Assembly (NCBI RefSeq): GCF_003999875.1
Contig: NZ_RQVJ01000002.1
Location: 247,069-311,068 of the forward strand
Length of the DNA stretch: 64,000 nucleotides
From: Veillonella sp. 3310
Lineage (GTDB): Bacteria > Bacillota > Negativicutes > Veillonellales > Veillonellaceae
Direction of reading: 5' to 3'
The position numbers and the translations under genes are program-made. The notes beneath the pieces were generated by a model that was given only the letters and a program-made list of their open reading frames with translations, ran no database searches and had not been told where the DNA came from. Below, in pieces: positions 33,875 to 41,561 of the stretch (position 1 is the first letter of the stretch; each line of letters starts with the position of its first letter).

Positions 33875-34099
33875 ATGGCAGGAACTAATTCAAAAGCTCA
33901 AGCACAACAAAACAATAACGGTAAATTCGTTCGTGAAGTGCGCTCTGAGCTCAAGAAAGTAGTCTGGCCTACGAAAAAAGAACTTGTGAACTATACGATT
34001 GCAGTATTTGTAGCGGTAATTATTATTTCTGCTATTATTGGTATCGTTGACACAGTGTTTGCAGAACTTTTTAAATTGTTAAAGAGTGCTGTAAGGTAG
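33875..34099 (+). CDS. secE: Preprotein translocase subunit SecE
   Basis: A 74-residue single-span membrane protein of the SecYEG channel. After an Asn/Gln-rich start comes the amphipathic helix FVREVRSELKKVVWPTKKEL, cut by the conserved VWPT motif, then one membrane helix (AVFVAVIIISAIIGIVDTVF). GAGGATGTGAT precedes the ATG at a good distance. The next gene, nusG, starts 12 bases after the stop. Confidence 0.95.
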   Translation: MAGTNSKAQAQQNNNGKFVREVRSELKKVVWPTKKELVNYTIAVFVAVIIISAIIGIVDTVFAELFKLLKSAVR

Positions 34100-34111
34100 G
34101 AGGCCTTTTTG

Positions 34112-34648
34112 ATGGGAACAGATAAAAAGTGGTATGTCTTACATACTTACTCAGGCTACGAAAACAAAGTAAAAACCACTTTGGAGTTGAAAGTTCAAGC
34201 TATGGGGATGGAAGATGTGATTTCTCGCATCTTAATTCCGATGGAAGATGAAATCGACGAAAAAGATGGCGTAAAAAAAGTAGTAAAACGCAAAGTCTTT
34301 CCAGGCTATGTGCTGGTAGAAATGGAAGTGAATGACGAATCTTGGTACGTGGTGCGTAATACACCAGGTGTTACAGGATTTGTTGGTTCTGTAACAAAGC
34401 CAGTGCCACTATCTGATTCTGAAGTAGCTTATATCTTGAAGTCTCAAGGTTTAGATCAAGAACCAGTACAAACTCTTGATGTTGAAGTAGGAGAAACTGT
34501 CCGAATTACATCCGGTGCCTTTGAAGATAGAACAGGCGTTATTACTGAAATCAATCACGAACATGCAAAACTACGTTTGAACGTAGAGATGTTTAATCGT
34601 GAAACCCCAGTAGAGGTAGAATATTCTCAAGTTGAGAAAATTCTTTAA
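34112..34648 (+). CDS. nusG: Transcription termination/antitermination protein NusG
   Basis: A 178-residue protein. The NGN domain (residues 1-115) begins KKWYVLHTYSGYENKVK and contains RKVFPGYVLVEME and RNTPGVTGFVGS; the KOW domain follows with VRITSGAFEDRTGVI. It binds RNA polymerase and couples to ribosomes or Rho. I chose the ATG at 34112, with TAGGAGG at 34097-34103; an in-frame TTG three bases earlier is less likely. Confidence 0.96.
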   Translation: MGTDKKWYVLHTYSGYENKVKTTLELKVQAMGMEDVISRILIPMEDEIDEKDGVKKVVKRKVFPGYVLVEMEVNDESWYVVRNTPGVTGFVGSVTKPVPLSDSEVAYILKSQGLDQEPVQTLDVEVGETVRITSGAFEDRTGVITEINHEHAKLRLNVEMFNRETPVEVEYSQVEKIL

Positions 34649-34692
34649 TATATTATATAACTCTAACCTTTTTAGGCGGCCGGGAGGTTGCC

Positions 34693-34728
34693 AGTGGGAG
34701 GGGCAATTTCGCTCCGTTACCACCACAT
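34693..34728 (+). promoter_or_regulatory. Possible ribosomal protein leader before rplK
   Basis: AGTGGGAGGGGCAA and CTCCGTTACCACCACAT form a stem-like motif that is repeated before rplA (35207). It resembles the L1-binding sites that mimic 23S rRNA and allow autoregulation of the L11-L1 operon. Confidence 0.45.
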
Positions 34729-34753
34729 TTTGACGCAAGGAGGTGTAATCACC

Positions 34754-35179
34754 ATGGCTAAAAAAGTTAGTAAAGTTGTGAAATTACAGTGCGAGGCTGG
34801 TAAAGCGAGTCCAGCGCCACCGATTGGTCCAGCTTTGGGTCAAGCAGGTGTTAACATCATGGGCTTCGTTAAAGAATTTAACGAAAGAACAGCTCAACAA
34901 GCTGGTCTTATCATCCCAGTTGTTATTACTGTATACGAAGATAGAAGCTTCACTTTCATCACAAAAACTCCACCAGCTGCAGTTTTATTGAAAAAAGCAG
35001 CAGGTATCCCAAAAGGATCTGGAGTACCTAACCGTGATAAAGTAGCTAAAGTTGGTCGCGATAAAGTTCGTGAAATCGCTGAACTTAAAATGCCTGACCT
35101 AAATGCTAACACTGTTGAGCAAGCTATGCGTATGGTAGAAGGTACTGCACGTAGCATGGGCATTGAAATCGTTGATTAA
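34754..35179 (+). CDS. rplK: 50S ribosomal protein L11
   Basis: A 141-residue protein, exactly the usual length. It starts [28 protein letters not shown], contains [18 protein letters not shown] and ends [10 protein letters not shown]. It binds the GTPase-associated region of 23S rRNA. I chose the ATG at 34754 with AAGGAGGTG at 34738-34746; longer upstream frames would run through the leader structure. Confidence 0.97.
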   Translation: MAKKVSKVVKLQCEAGKASPAPPIGPALGQAGVNIMGFVKEFNERTAQQAGLIIPVVITVYEDRSFTFITKTPPAAVLLKKAAGIPKGSGVPNRDKVAKVGRDKVREIAELKMPDLNANTVEQAMRMVEGTARSMGIEIVD

Positions 35180-35206
35180 TTAGCGTACGGTATGTGACTC
35201 ACATAT

Positions 35207-35236
35207 CGGTGGGAGGGACATCCCGTTACACCACAT
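35207..35236 (+). promoter_or_regulatory. L1-type autoregulatory leader between rplK and rplA
   Basis: GGTGGGAGGGAC and CCCGTTACACCAC form a short stem-loop with conserved GTGGGAGG and ACCAC, as in Firmicute L1 mRNA sites; the rplA ribosome site follows within 10 bases. Confidence 0.55.
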
Positions 35237-35250
35237 AAGGAGGAATAAAA

Positions 35251-35961
35251 ATGGCAAAAGTAGGTAAGAAATATGCTGAAGCAGTAAAACTTATCGAAGC
35301 AGATAAATTCTACGAACCAGTAGAAGGTATTGAATTAGTTAAGAAAACTGCCACTGCAAAATTCGACGAAACAATCGAAATCGCTTTCAATTTAAACGTC
35401 GATCCTAAATACGCTGATCAACAAGTTCGTGGTGCCGTTGTATTACCACATGGTACAGGTAAAACTCAACGCGTACTCGTATTTGCGAAAGGCGACAAAA
35501 TTAAAGAAGCTGAGGATGCTGGCGCAGATATCGTTGGTTCCGAAGAATTAGTAGCAAAAGTACAAGGTGGTTTCAGCGACTTCGACGTTGTTGTAGCTAC
35601 TCCTGACATGATGGGCCAAGTTGGTCGTTTAGGTAAAATTTTAGGTCCTAAAGGCTTAATGCCAAACCCTAAAGTTGGTACTGTAACACCTGACGTAGCT
35701 CGTGCTGTTAGCGAAATTAAAGCAGGTAAAATCGAATACCGTACAGACAAAGCTGGTATTATTGCTTGTCCTATCGGTAAAGCATCTTTCGACGATGCGA
35801 AATTACTTGACAATTTCCGTACAATCGTTGATACTATTGTTAAAGCTAAACCTGCAGCAGCTAAAGGTCAATACATTAAAACTGTGACACTTAGCTCCAC
35901 TATGGGTCCTGGCGTTCCTATGAACGTGTTTAAATTAACAAGCACTAACAAGGAACAATAA
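35251..35961 (+). CDS. rplA: 50S ribosomal protein L1
   Basis: A 236-residue protein of normal length. It begins [21 protein letters not shown] and contains the L1 signature [21 protein letters not shown]...[19 protein letters not shown]. It forms the L1 stalk of the large subunit and represses its own operon. AAGGAGGA precedes the ATG. Confidence 0.97.
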   Translation: MAKVGKKYAEAVKLIEADKFYEPVEGIELVKKTATAKFDETIEIAFNLNVDPKYADQQVRGAVVLPHGTGKTQRVLVFAKGDKIKEAEDAGADIVGSEELVAKVQGGFSDFDVVVATPDMMGQVGRLGKILGPKGLMPNPKVGTVTPDVARAVSEIKAGKIEYRTDKAGIIACPIGKASFDDAKLLDNFRTIVDTIVKAKPAAAKGQYIKTVTLSSTMGPGVPMNVFKLTSTNKEQ

Positions 35962-35969
35962 TTATATAT

Positions 35970-36090
35970 GTTCTCTTAGCTGTAGACGGCTGGCATCATC
36001 TGATTTAATGAGGAAACTCGCCCGCTGAGGCTGAATCCAATCTATTATGGAATGGTTCTCGACCTCAACGTCTTCGTTGAGGTCGTTTTT
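35970..36090 (+). promoter_or_regulatory. L10 leader with internal terminator hairpin
   Basis: The 180-base gap between rplA and rplJ contains GTAGACGGCTGG, GAGGAAACTCGCC and GCTGAGGCTGAATCC, as in the Firmicute L10(L12)4-binding leader. GACCTCAACG (36061-36070) with CGTTGAGGTC (36075-36084) plus GTTTTT then forms a strong terminator, giving transcription attenuation or altered L10/L1 ratio. Confidence 0.75.
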
Positions 36091-36142
36091 ACGCTAAGAT
36101 AGTACATAGAAAATCACCAAAAATCTACAAGGAGGTATTCTA

Positions 36143-36646
36143 ATGGCTGTCACTCAACAAAAACAAGCAGTTGTAGCTCAAATGAAAGAAACTCTTTCTC
36201 AAGCGAAAGGTGCTGTATTAGTTGGTTATAGCGGTTTGACTGTTGCTCAAGTAACAGATCTTCGTCGTAAATTCTTGGCTGAAGGTGTAGAATACAAAGT
36301 AATTAAAAATACTTTGACTCGCATCGCTGCTAACGAATTAGGCTACGAAGCTTTCTCTGAGCATTTAGAAGGTCCTACTGCATTAGCAACTTCTAGCACA
36401 GACGCTGTAGCTCCAGCTCGTATTCTTGAAAACTTCATTAAAGATACAAAAACTGAAGCTTTAACTGTAAAAGCTGGTATTGTGGAAGGTGAAGTTCTTG
36501 ACGCTGCTAAAGTACAAGAAATTGCAAACTTGCCGAACCGCGAAGGTATGCTTTCCATGCTTCTTTCCGTGCTTCAAGCTCCAGTTCGCAATGTAGCGTA
36601 CGCAGTAAAAGCTGTTGCGGAAGCAAAAGACGAAACTGTTGCATAA
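36143..36646 (+). CDS. rplJ: 50S ribosomal protein L10
   Basis: A 167-residue protein. VLVGYSGLTVAQVTDLRRKF and YKVIKNTLTRIAA near the N-terminus are the rRNA-binding part, and the C-terminal helix binds L7/L12 dimers to build the stalk. AAGGAGGTATTC precedes the ATG. The L10 leader upstream and rplL 52 bases downstream complete the expected order. Confidence 0.97.
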   Translation: MAVTQQKQAVVAQMKETLSQAKGAVLVGYSGLTVAQVTDLRRKFLAEGVEYKVIKNTLTRIAANELGYEAFSEHLEGPTALATSSTDAVAPARILENFIKDTKTEALTVKAGIVEGEVLDAAKVQEIANLPNREGMLSMLLSVLQAPVRNVAYAVKAVAEAKDETVA

Positions 36647-36698
36647 TAGCAACACAATTAACTAAGAAAACATATATCAAAAATGGAGGATATCAATC

Positions 36699-37070
36699 AT
36701 GGCATTGAACATCGAAAACATCGTTGCTGAATTAGAAACTGCAACTATTTTAGAACTTAACGATCTTGTAAAAGCAATCGAAGACAAATTCGGCGTAACT
36801 GCTGCTGCTCCTGTAGCTGTAGCTGCTGCTGGTGCTGCTGCTGGCGGCGCTGACGCTAAATCCGAATTCGACGTAATTCTTAAAGACGCTGGTGCTTCCA
36901 AAATCAACGTAATCAAAGTTGTACGTGAAGCTACTGGTTTAGGCTTGAAAGAAGCTAAAGCTATCGTTGACGGCGCTCCTGCTCCTGTAAAAGAAGGCGT
37001 AGCTGCTGCTGACGCTGAAGCTTTAAAAGCTAAATTAGAAGAAGCTGGCGCTACAATCGAATTGAAATAA
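36699..37070 (+). CDS. rplL: 50S ribosomal protein L7/L12
   Basis: A 123-residue protein with the N-terminal dimerisation helices ([21 protein letters not shown]), an Ala/Gly-rich hinge ([16 protein letters not shown]) and the factor-binding C-terminal domain ([20 protein letters not shown]). It recruits translational GTPases. TGGAGGATATC precedes the ATG, and a strong terminator ends the operon. Confidence 0.97.
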   Translation: MALNIENIVAELETATILELNDLVKAIEDKFGVTAAAPVAVAAAGAAAGGADAKSEFDVILKDAGASKINVIKVVREATGLGLKEAKAIVDGAPAPVKEGVAAADAEALKAKLEEAGATIELK

Positions 37071-37084
37071 TTGATTCGCTAGTT

Positions 37085-37121
37085 AAAACCCCTTGAACAT
37101 TTGTGTTCGAGGGGTTTTTTG
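37085..37121 (+). terminator. Terminator of the rpl operon
   Basis: AAAACCCCTTGAACA (37085-37099) pairs with TGTTCGAGGGGTTTT (37104-37118), with one G-T pair and TTT following. It also reads as a terminator on the other strand. The stretch to 37288 shows no gene. Confidence 0.9.
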
Positions 37122-37288
37122 TATTTTCTAATATATATGATAGAATCCATATCAAAAGTATTCGATGTATGGTATACTAGATAGGTCTATAAAAATACTA
37201 TGAACAATATAAAGATTGTAAAGGTTTAACATCATGACCATAGGGTATGAAGTAAGTCAATATATTAAACGTTAGAATAGAGGGCAGA

Positions 37289-38011
37289 ATGAAATTAATT
37301 ATATCCCCTAGTAAAACAAAAGATATAAAAGGCACATCAAGTGCACCTCAGTTTGCGCCACATATGACGGAACAAATTGTGGAACACATGCAAGGCATGT
37401 CAAAAGAAGCACTAGGAAAGGCTTTAAAAATAAAAGATACAGTCTTAGATGAAGTATATGCTTTTTATCAAAACTATGACAAAGAAGTAGAAGGTATGGC
37501 TGCGCTCAGCTATGATGGACTGTCTTTTAAAAACTTTAACTACGAAGTTTTATCATCAGATGGAAAAGCGTTTGCGAATACCCATATATGGATTGGGTCA
37601 GCTTTGTATGGCTTAGTAGCTCCTAATAGTGGAATCAAAGGATATCGACTAGATTTAATTGATCCTGTCCTAAAAGAACAAAAAACTAATCTTTATATTT
37701 GGTGGCAACCCTTAGTAGATGCCGCTGTAGCAGAGGAAGATTGGATACTAAATTTGGCATCTAAAGAATATTCTAAATGGATTAACCACCCTAAGATAGT
37801 GACTATCGAGTTTTTAGAACATCGTCAGGGTGTATGGAAACAGCTGAGTACATCTTCAAAACAAATGCGTGGTTCTTTGGCGCATTATATCTGTGAACAT
37901 CAAATTACGGAACTTTCACAGTTGCCGAAGGAATTAAAAGGATTTGTATTGGATCCATTGCCGGAAATAATAGATGGGTCAATTACCATTGCCTATCGCA
38001 AGGAATTATAA
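37289..38011 (+). CDS. yaaA: Peroxide stress protein YaaA family (DUF328)
   Basis: A 240-residue cytoplasmic protein starting MKLIISPSKTK, the family hallmark, with YDGLSFKNFNYE, YGLVAPNSGIKGYRLD and LASKEYSKWI as further conserved blocks. In E. coli YaaA lowers free iron during hydrogen peroxide stress and binds DNA in vitro. A GAATAGAGGGC sequence precedes the ATG. It is followed closely by hydE; an anaerobe with iron-sulfur enzymes would benefit from both, but a shared role is inference. Confidence 0.9.
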   Translation: MKLIISPSKTKDIKGTSSAPQFAPHMTEQIVEHMQGMSKEALGKALKIKDTVLDEVYAFYQNYDKEVEGMAALSYDGLSFKNFNYEVLSSDGKAFANTHIWIGSALYGLVAPNSGIKGYRLDLIDPVLKEQKTNLYIWWQPLVDAAVAEEDWILNLASKEYSKWINHPKIVTIEFLEHRQGVWKQLSTSSKQMRGSLAHYICEHQITELSQLPKELKGFVLDPLPEIIDGSITIAYRKEL

Positions 38012-38039
38012 GTATAATATGTATTCTAATAGAGGAAAT

Positions 38040-39152
38040 ATGACAGTAGATAGCATTTTACAGAAAGATCTTGTCGGAGATGAGTGGTTAACGGAAGAGG
38101 AATTGCGATTTCTCATGACCATTACTGATGAAGGTGAATTACAAAAGATATATAAAAAAGCCTATGAGGTGAAAGCTGCTTACGTAGATAAAGTGGCGTA
38201 TTACCGTGGACTCATTGAGTTTTCCAATCGTTGTATTAAAAACTGCTTATATTGTGGCATACGTCATGAAAACAACAAAACAGAACGATTCGATATGTCG
38301 CGTGATGATGTATTGAAAATGGCAAAATGGGCCTATGACCATGAATATGGCTCTTTGACCTTGCAATCTGGAGAACGTACAGATGATGCTTTTGTAGAGT
38401 ATGTGGTGGAACTTATCCGAGATATTAAAAAGTTAAGCAATCATGAGCTAGGTATCACTATGTGTGTAGGGGAGCAATCGGAAGAAGCCTATAGACGTAT
38501 GCGCGAGGCAGGTGCGGACCGTTATCTTCTTCGCATTGAAACGACGAATAAAGACTTATTTGAGATGATTCATCCTAAGGATGCGTTGCACTCCTTTGAG
38601 ACTCGTGTGAATTGCTTACAATCTTTGCGTAAGGTAGGATTTCAAGTAGGTACAGGTGTTATGATTGGTTTACCAGGGCAAACATTAGATGATCTTGTAA
38701 ATGATATTTTATTTTATCGTGATATGGACATCGATATGATTGGTATGGGACCGTATGTGGTACATCATGATACACCATTAGGCCAGCGCGCTTTAGAATT
38801 AGGTATTGATTCGCAAGAGGGCAAATTAGAACGAGTGCAGTTAGGCTTAAAAATGATTGCTTTAACACGGTTATTCTTGAAAGATGTAAATATTGCGGCT
38901 ACCACAGCGCTACAAGCCTTAGATAAATTAGGTCGTGAAAAAGGTTTGGCAGCGGGAGCCAATATCTTGATGCCGATCATTACTGTGCCAGAGCATCGTG
39001 CGAAATATTTGTTGTACGATAATAAGCCTTGTGTCGATGATAATGCAGACCAATGTAAAGAATGTTTAACTCGTAGAGTTATGTCTATTGGTGATCGTGT
39101 AGGCTGGAAACAACAAGGTAATTCACAACATTACAAAAAACGGATTCGATAA
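38040..39152 (+). CDS. hydE: [FeFe]-hydrogenase maturase HydE (radical SAM)
   Basis: A 370-residue radical SAM enzyme that takes part in building the di-iron site of [FeFe] hydrogenase. The cluster motif CxxxCxxC is in EFSNRCIKNCLYCGIR, followed by TLQSGERTDD, the LLRIETTNKDLFE substrate strand and GTGVMIGLPGQT. The C-terminal cysteine set CVDDNADQCKEC could bind a second cluster. I chose the ATG at 38040 with AGAGGAAA just before it; an ATG at 38019 has a poor ribosome site. HydF, HydG and hydrogenase genes are not in this window. BioB and PylB are relatives, but the sequence reads best as HydE. Confidence 0.88.
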   Translation: MTVDSILQKDLVGDEWLTEEELRFLMTITDEGELQKIYKKAYEVKAAYVDKVAYYRGLIEFSNRCIKNCLYCGIRHENNKTERFDMSRDDVLKMAKWAYDHEYGSLTLQSGERTDDAFVEYVVELIRDIKKLSNHELGITMCVGEQSEEAYRRMREAGADRYLLRIETTNKDLFEMIHPKDALHSFETRVNCLQSLRKVGFQVGTGVMIGLPGQTLDDLVNDILFYRDMDIDMIGMGPYVVHHDTPLGQRALELGIDSQEGKLERVQLGLKMIALTRLFLKDVNIAATTALQALDKLGREKGLAAGANILMPIITVPEHRAKYLLYDNKPCVDDNADQCKECLTRRVMSIGDRVGWKQQGNSQHYKKRIR

Positions 39153-39170
39153 TTTCATGTGAGGTGAATG

Positions 39171-39737
39171 ATGAATTTATTAAATGAAATATTACGACAT
39201 AATCGAGAATTTTTGGATAGTACTAGCCAAGAACATGGAGATGAACCTCCAACAGTGAGCAAGGTGCCAACCCGTGAAATTGCAATATTAACTTGTATGG
39301 ATACGCGCTTGGTAAACTTTATGGAACAAGCCCTTGGCATTGAACGAGGTCATGCAAAAGTGATTAAATCGGCGGGCAACTCCATTTCAGGTATGTTCGA
39401 CAGCGTGGTACGTAGTTTGCTTGTGTGTATTTACGAGTTAGGCGTATCTGAAATTTTTGTTATCGGTCACTACGAATGTGGCATGGCAAAAACGACTTCT
39501 GAAAGCTTAACTACAGCTATGTTATCTAGAGGTGTTTCTCCAGATGCAATCCAAATGGTTCGTCATGAATTAGAGCATTGGGCTGATGGATTTTCACACC
39601 CAGTGGACAATGTACAAGAAACGGTCAGCATGCTTCGTATGAACCCGTTGATTCCTAAGGATGTAGCAGTTCATGGATTGATGATGCATCCAAATTCTGG
39701 AGAAGTAGAAGTGGTAGAAGTTGGCTATGAACTATAA
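39171..39737 (+). CDS. Beta-carbonic anhydrase
   Basis: A 188-residue zinc enzyme that interconverts CO2 and bicarbonate. The zinc ligands are the Cys in ILTCMDTRLV and the His and Cys in VIGHYECGMAK, with the Asp-Arg pair of CMDTR conserved; the family loop KSAGNSISG follows. Two in-frame ATGs are adjacent (39168, 39171); GAGGTGA at 39161-39167 suits the second. It starts 18 bases after hydE, suggesting one transcript. Confidence 0.9.
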   Translation: MNLLNEILRHNREFLDSTSQEHGDEPPTVSKVPTREIAILTCMDTRLVNFMEQALGIERGHAKVIKSAGNSISGMFDSVVRSLLVCIYELGVSEIFVIGHYECGMAKTTSESLTTAMLSRGVSPDAIQMVRHELEHWADGFSHPVDNVQETVSMLRMNPLIPKDVAVHGLMMHPNSGEVEVVEVGYEL

Positions 39738-39787
39738 AAAGTGATTGACAAATAGAATCAACTTGTGATATCCTTAATGGGTATCAT

Positions 39788-39878
39788 GGAGGATTACTCA
39801 AGAGGCTGAAGAGGACGGTTTGCTAAATCGTTAGGTCGGGTTACCGGCGCTAGGGTTCGAATCCCTAATCCTCCGCCA
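39788..39878 (+). tRNA. tRNA-Ser (anticodon GCT)
   Basis: A 91-base class II tRNA with a long variable arm (TAGGTCGGGTTACCGGCGCTA region) and encoded CCA. The acceptor GGAGGAT pairs with ATCCTCC, the discriminator is G and the anticodon loop is TTGCTAA. Confidence 0.96.
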
Positions 39879-39886
39879 CAGACAAG

Positions 39887-39915
39887 AGCACATATGCAAG
39901 CATGTGTGCTTTTTT
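39887..39915 (+). terminator. Terminator after tRNA-Ser
   Basis: AGCACATATGC (39887-39897) pairs with GCATGTGTGCT (39900-39910) with one G-T pair, followed by T residues. Confidence 0.88.
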
Positions 39916-40059
39916 GTTTTCTCAAAAGTCAAAAATCGTCAAATAAACGTCAAAAAGTTATAATTTATATGCGTTCTAGTTATAATTAAATTTGATTTAA
40001 TAAAAAGACTATAAAAAGTGTTATAAAAAATAGTTTATGAGATAATAACTATCTGTCAT

Positions 40060-40088
40060 TTCACAAAATAAGCAGACTCTTGTATACT
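40060..40088 (+). promoter_or_regulatory. Promoter of the 56-residue protein gene
   Basis: TTCACA (40060-40065), 17 bases and TATACT (40083-40088). Between it and the ATG, CACACA/TGTGTG forms a small hairpin. The AT-rich stretch 39916-40059 holds nothing that I recognise. Confidence 0.6.
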
Positions 40089-40148
40089 ACAGTCATGCAA
40101 TAAGAACACACACTCTAAGGTGTGTATACAAGGAAGGAAGTAACTAAT

Positions 40149-40319
40149 ATGAGTTTAGTAACAGCATGGATAGAAAATTTAAAAAAACATCGTTTAGAAG
40201 CATGTGAAGCAAGCCAATGCAAAGATAATAGCATTAAAGGCTGGCCACATCCTTGGACTTCTGAATTGCAAGATGAAGAAGTTGTAGAAGTATTTGTAGC
40301 AGAATGCTGCAATAATTAA
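40149..40319 (+). CDS. Small Cys-containing protein of unknown function (56 residues)
   Basis: A complete small gene with its own promoter, ribosome site (AAGGAAGGAAG at 40131-40141) and strong terminator. The 56-residue product starts MSLVTAWIENLKKHRLEAC and has cysteines in LEACEASQC and AECC near the end. Four cysteines suggest metal binding or redox function. There is no signal peptide or membrane helix. I do not recognise the family. Its isolated, well-delimited transcription unit suggests that it is expressed. Confidence 0.65.
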   Translation: MSLVTAWIENLKKHRLEACEASQCKDNSIKGWPHPWTSELQDEEVVEVFVAECCNN

Positions 40320-40364
40320 TTTAGCGTACTTTCCCTTTATATAGAGGACTCCAACAAGAAGCAC

Positions 40365-40400
40365 AAAAAACCACGGTGAAGGAAGACACCGTGGTTTTTT
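40365..40400 (+). terminator. Terminator after the 56-residue protein gene
   Basis: AAAAAACCACGGTG (40365-40378) pairs perfectly with CACCGTGGTTTTTT (40387-40400); it can work on both strands. Confidence 0.9.
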
Positions 40401-40554
40401 GTTGCGATTTTGGGAAATCCCATATCATTTGTTTATCAGAGATAGATTAGAAACTTTATTAGTCTATTACATAACTGATTTATGTGGTATGAGAAGACGT
40501 ACCGCAGGAGGTCTACTACTCTATTACCAATTATGTATATATTGTATTTAGACA

Positions 40555-41214
40555 TCAGTCTTCAGGTATATCAGTAGTATACGGCAATTCTACCATGCGA
40601 ACCTCTTGTAATTGCCAGGTTAAGTTACCACCAGTTAGATTCGTCAAATTAGTTTCTAAGGAAGTCACAGCTTCTGGTTCTACATAGATTTCAATAGATA
40701 CTAGATCTGTAAACGATGCTGTATAGTGAAGCGCTAGAGTTTGTAGTTGGCGCTCTATGGCTCCAAAGTTAGAATAATCTATGGAGATAGTCACAATTTG
40801 ACGAGGTGCAATGAGTAGTTTAGGTCCTTCTTGGACAGCCTTGGCTGCACTATGAGAGTACGCACGAATGAGTCCTCCTGCACCTAACTTAATACCTCCG
40901 AAATAACGAGTAACTACGACAGCTACGTTTGTAATGCCTGTTTTTTTTAATACTTCTAGCATCGGTTTTCCTGCCGTCCCTGAGGGCTCTCCATTGTCAG
41001 AGGAACGCTGTTGTTCTTGGCGAGAGCCGATAGCATAGGCGGTGCAGTTGTGAGTAGCATCCCAAAATTCTTTGGATATACGTTGGATAAATGTTTGTGC
41101 TTCTGCTTCAGTAGTAACAGGAGCGATAGTAGAAATGAAACGTGACTTTTCTATGATATATTCAGTTCTAAATTCATTAGCTATGGTGATATAAGATTGT
41201 GGAATGTCTGACAT
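40555..41214 (-). CDS. YigZ/IMPACT family protein (UPF0029)
   Basis: A 219-residue cytoplasmic protein. FRTEYIIEKSRFISTIAPV at the start, FWDATHNCTAYAIG, the signature DNGEPSGTAGKPMLEVL and VVVTRYFGGIKLGAGGLIRAYS define the YigZ/IMPACT family; a C-terminal DUF1949-like domain follows. Its eukaryotic relative modulates Gcn2 and translation; the bacterial role is not established. CAGGAGTTCC precedes the ATG on the minus strand. It is alone on this strand; the stretch 40401-40554 holds nothing that I recognise. Confidence 0.9.
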   Translation of the reverse strand: MSDIPQSYITIANEFRTEYIIEKSRFISTIAPVTTEAEAQTFIQRISKEFWDATHNCTAYAIGSRQEQQRSSDNGEPSGTAGKPMLEVLKKTGITNVAVVVTRYFGGIKLGAGGLIRAYSHSAAKAVQEGPKLLIAPRQIVTISIDYSNFGAIERQLQTLALHYTASFTDLVSIEIYVEPEAVTSLETNLTNLTGGNLTWQLQEVRMVELPYTTDIPED

Positions 41215-41316
41215 AGGAACTCCTGGATAAGAATAATAAAAATGAGATTACAATCATTGAATACCTTTAGTATAACATAAGTTAGTGGAACACTGTTGCT
41301 ATACGAAATATAGAGT

Positions 41317-41463
41317 GTTAGATCTGTATAATCGGACAGCATAATACGGACAGGATACAATAGTTTGTGTAAACACGGTGGGTTAGACAATCGATAGCTA
41401 TTAAATCGGTGTAAGCCATATACTGCGAGATTTGTATAAGGTATATACAGTTAGATTTGTATA
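41317..41463 (+). repeat. Short repeated motif in the region before copA
   Basis: The sequence (G)TTAGATYTGTATA occurs at 41317-41330 and 41450-41463, with a related GAGATTTGTATA at 41427-41438. The interval 41215-41561 has no gene; these copies may be regulatory or decay products of a repeat. Confidence 0.4.
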
Positions 41464-41561
41464 GTCCATGTACTATGAAATAGGTTGGATATATGTTAAT
41501 ATATTTATATTGAGAAATTTAAATATCTTTCATGTAGAACCATATATCATTAGGAGGAATC

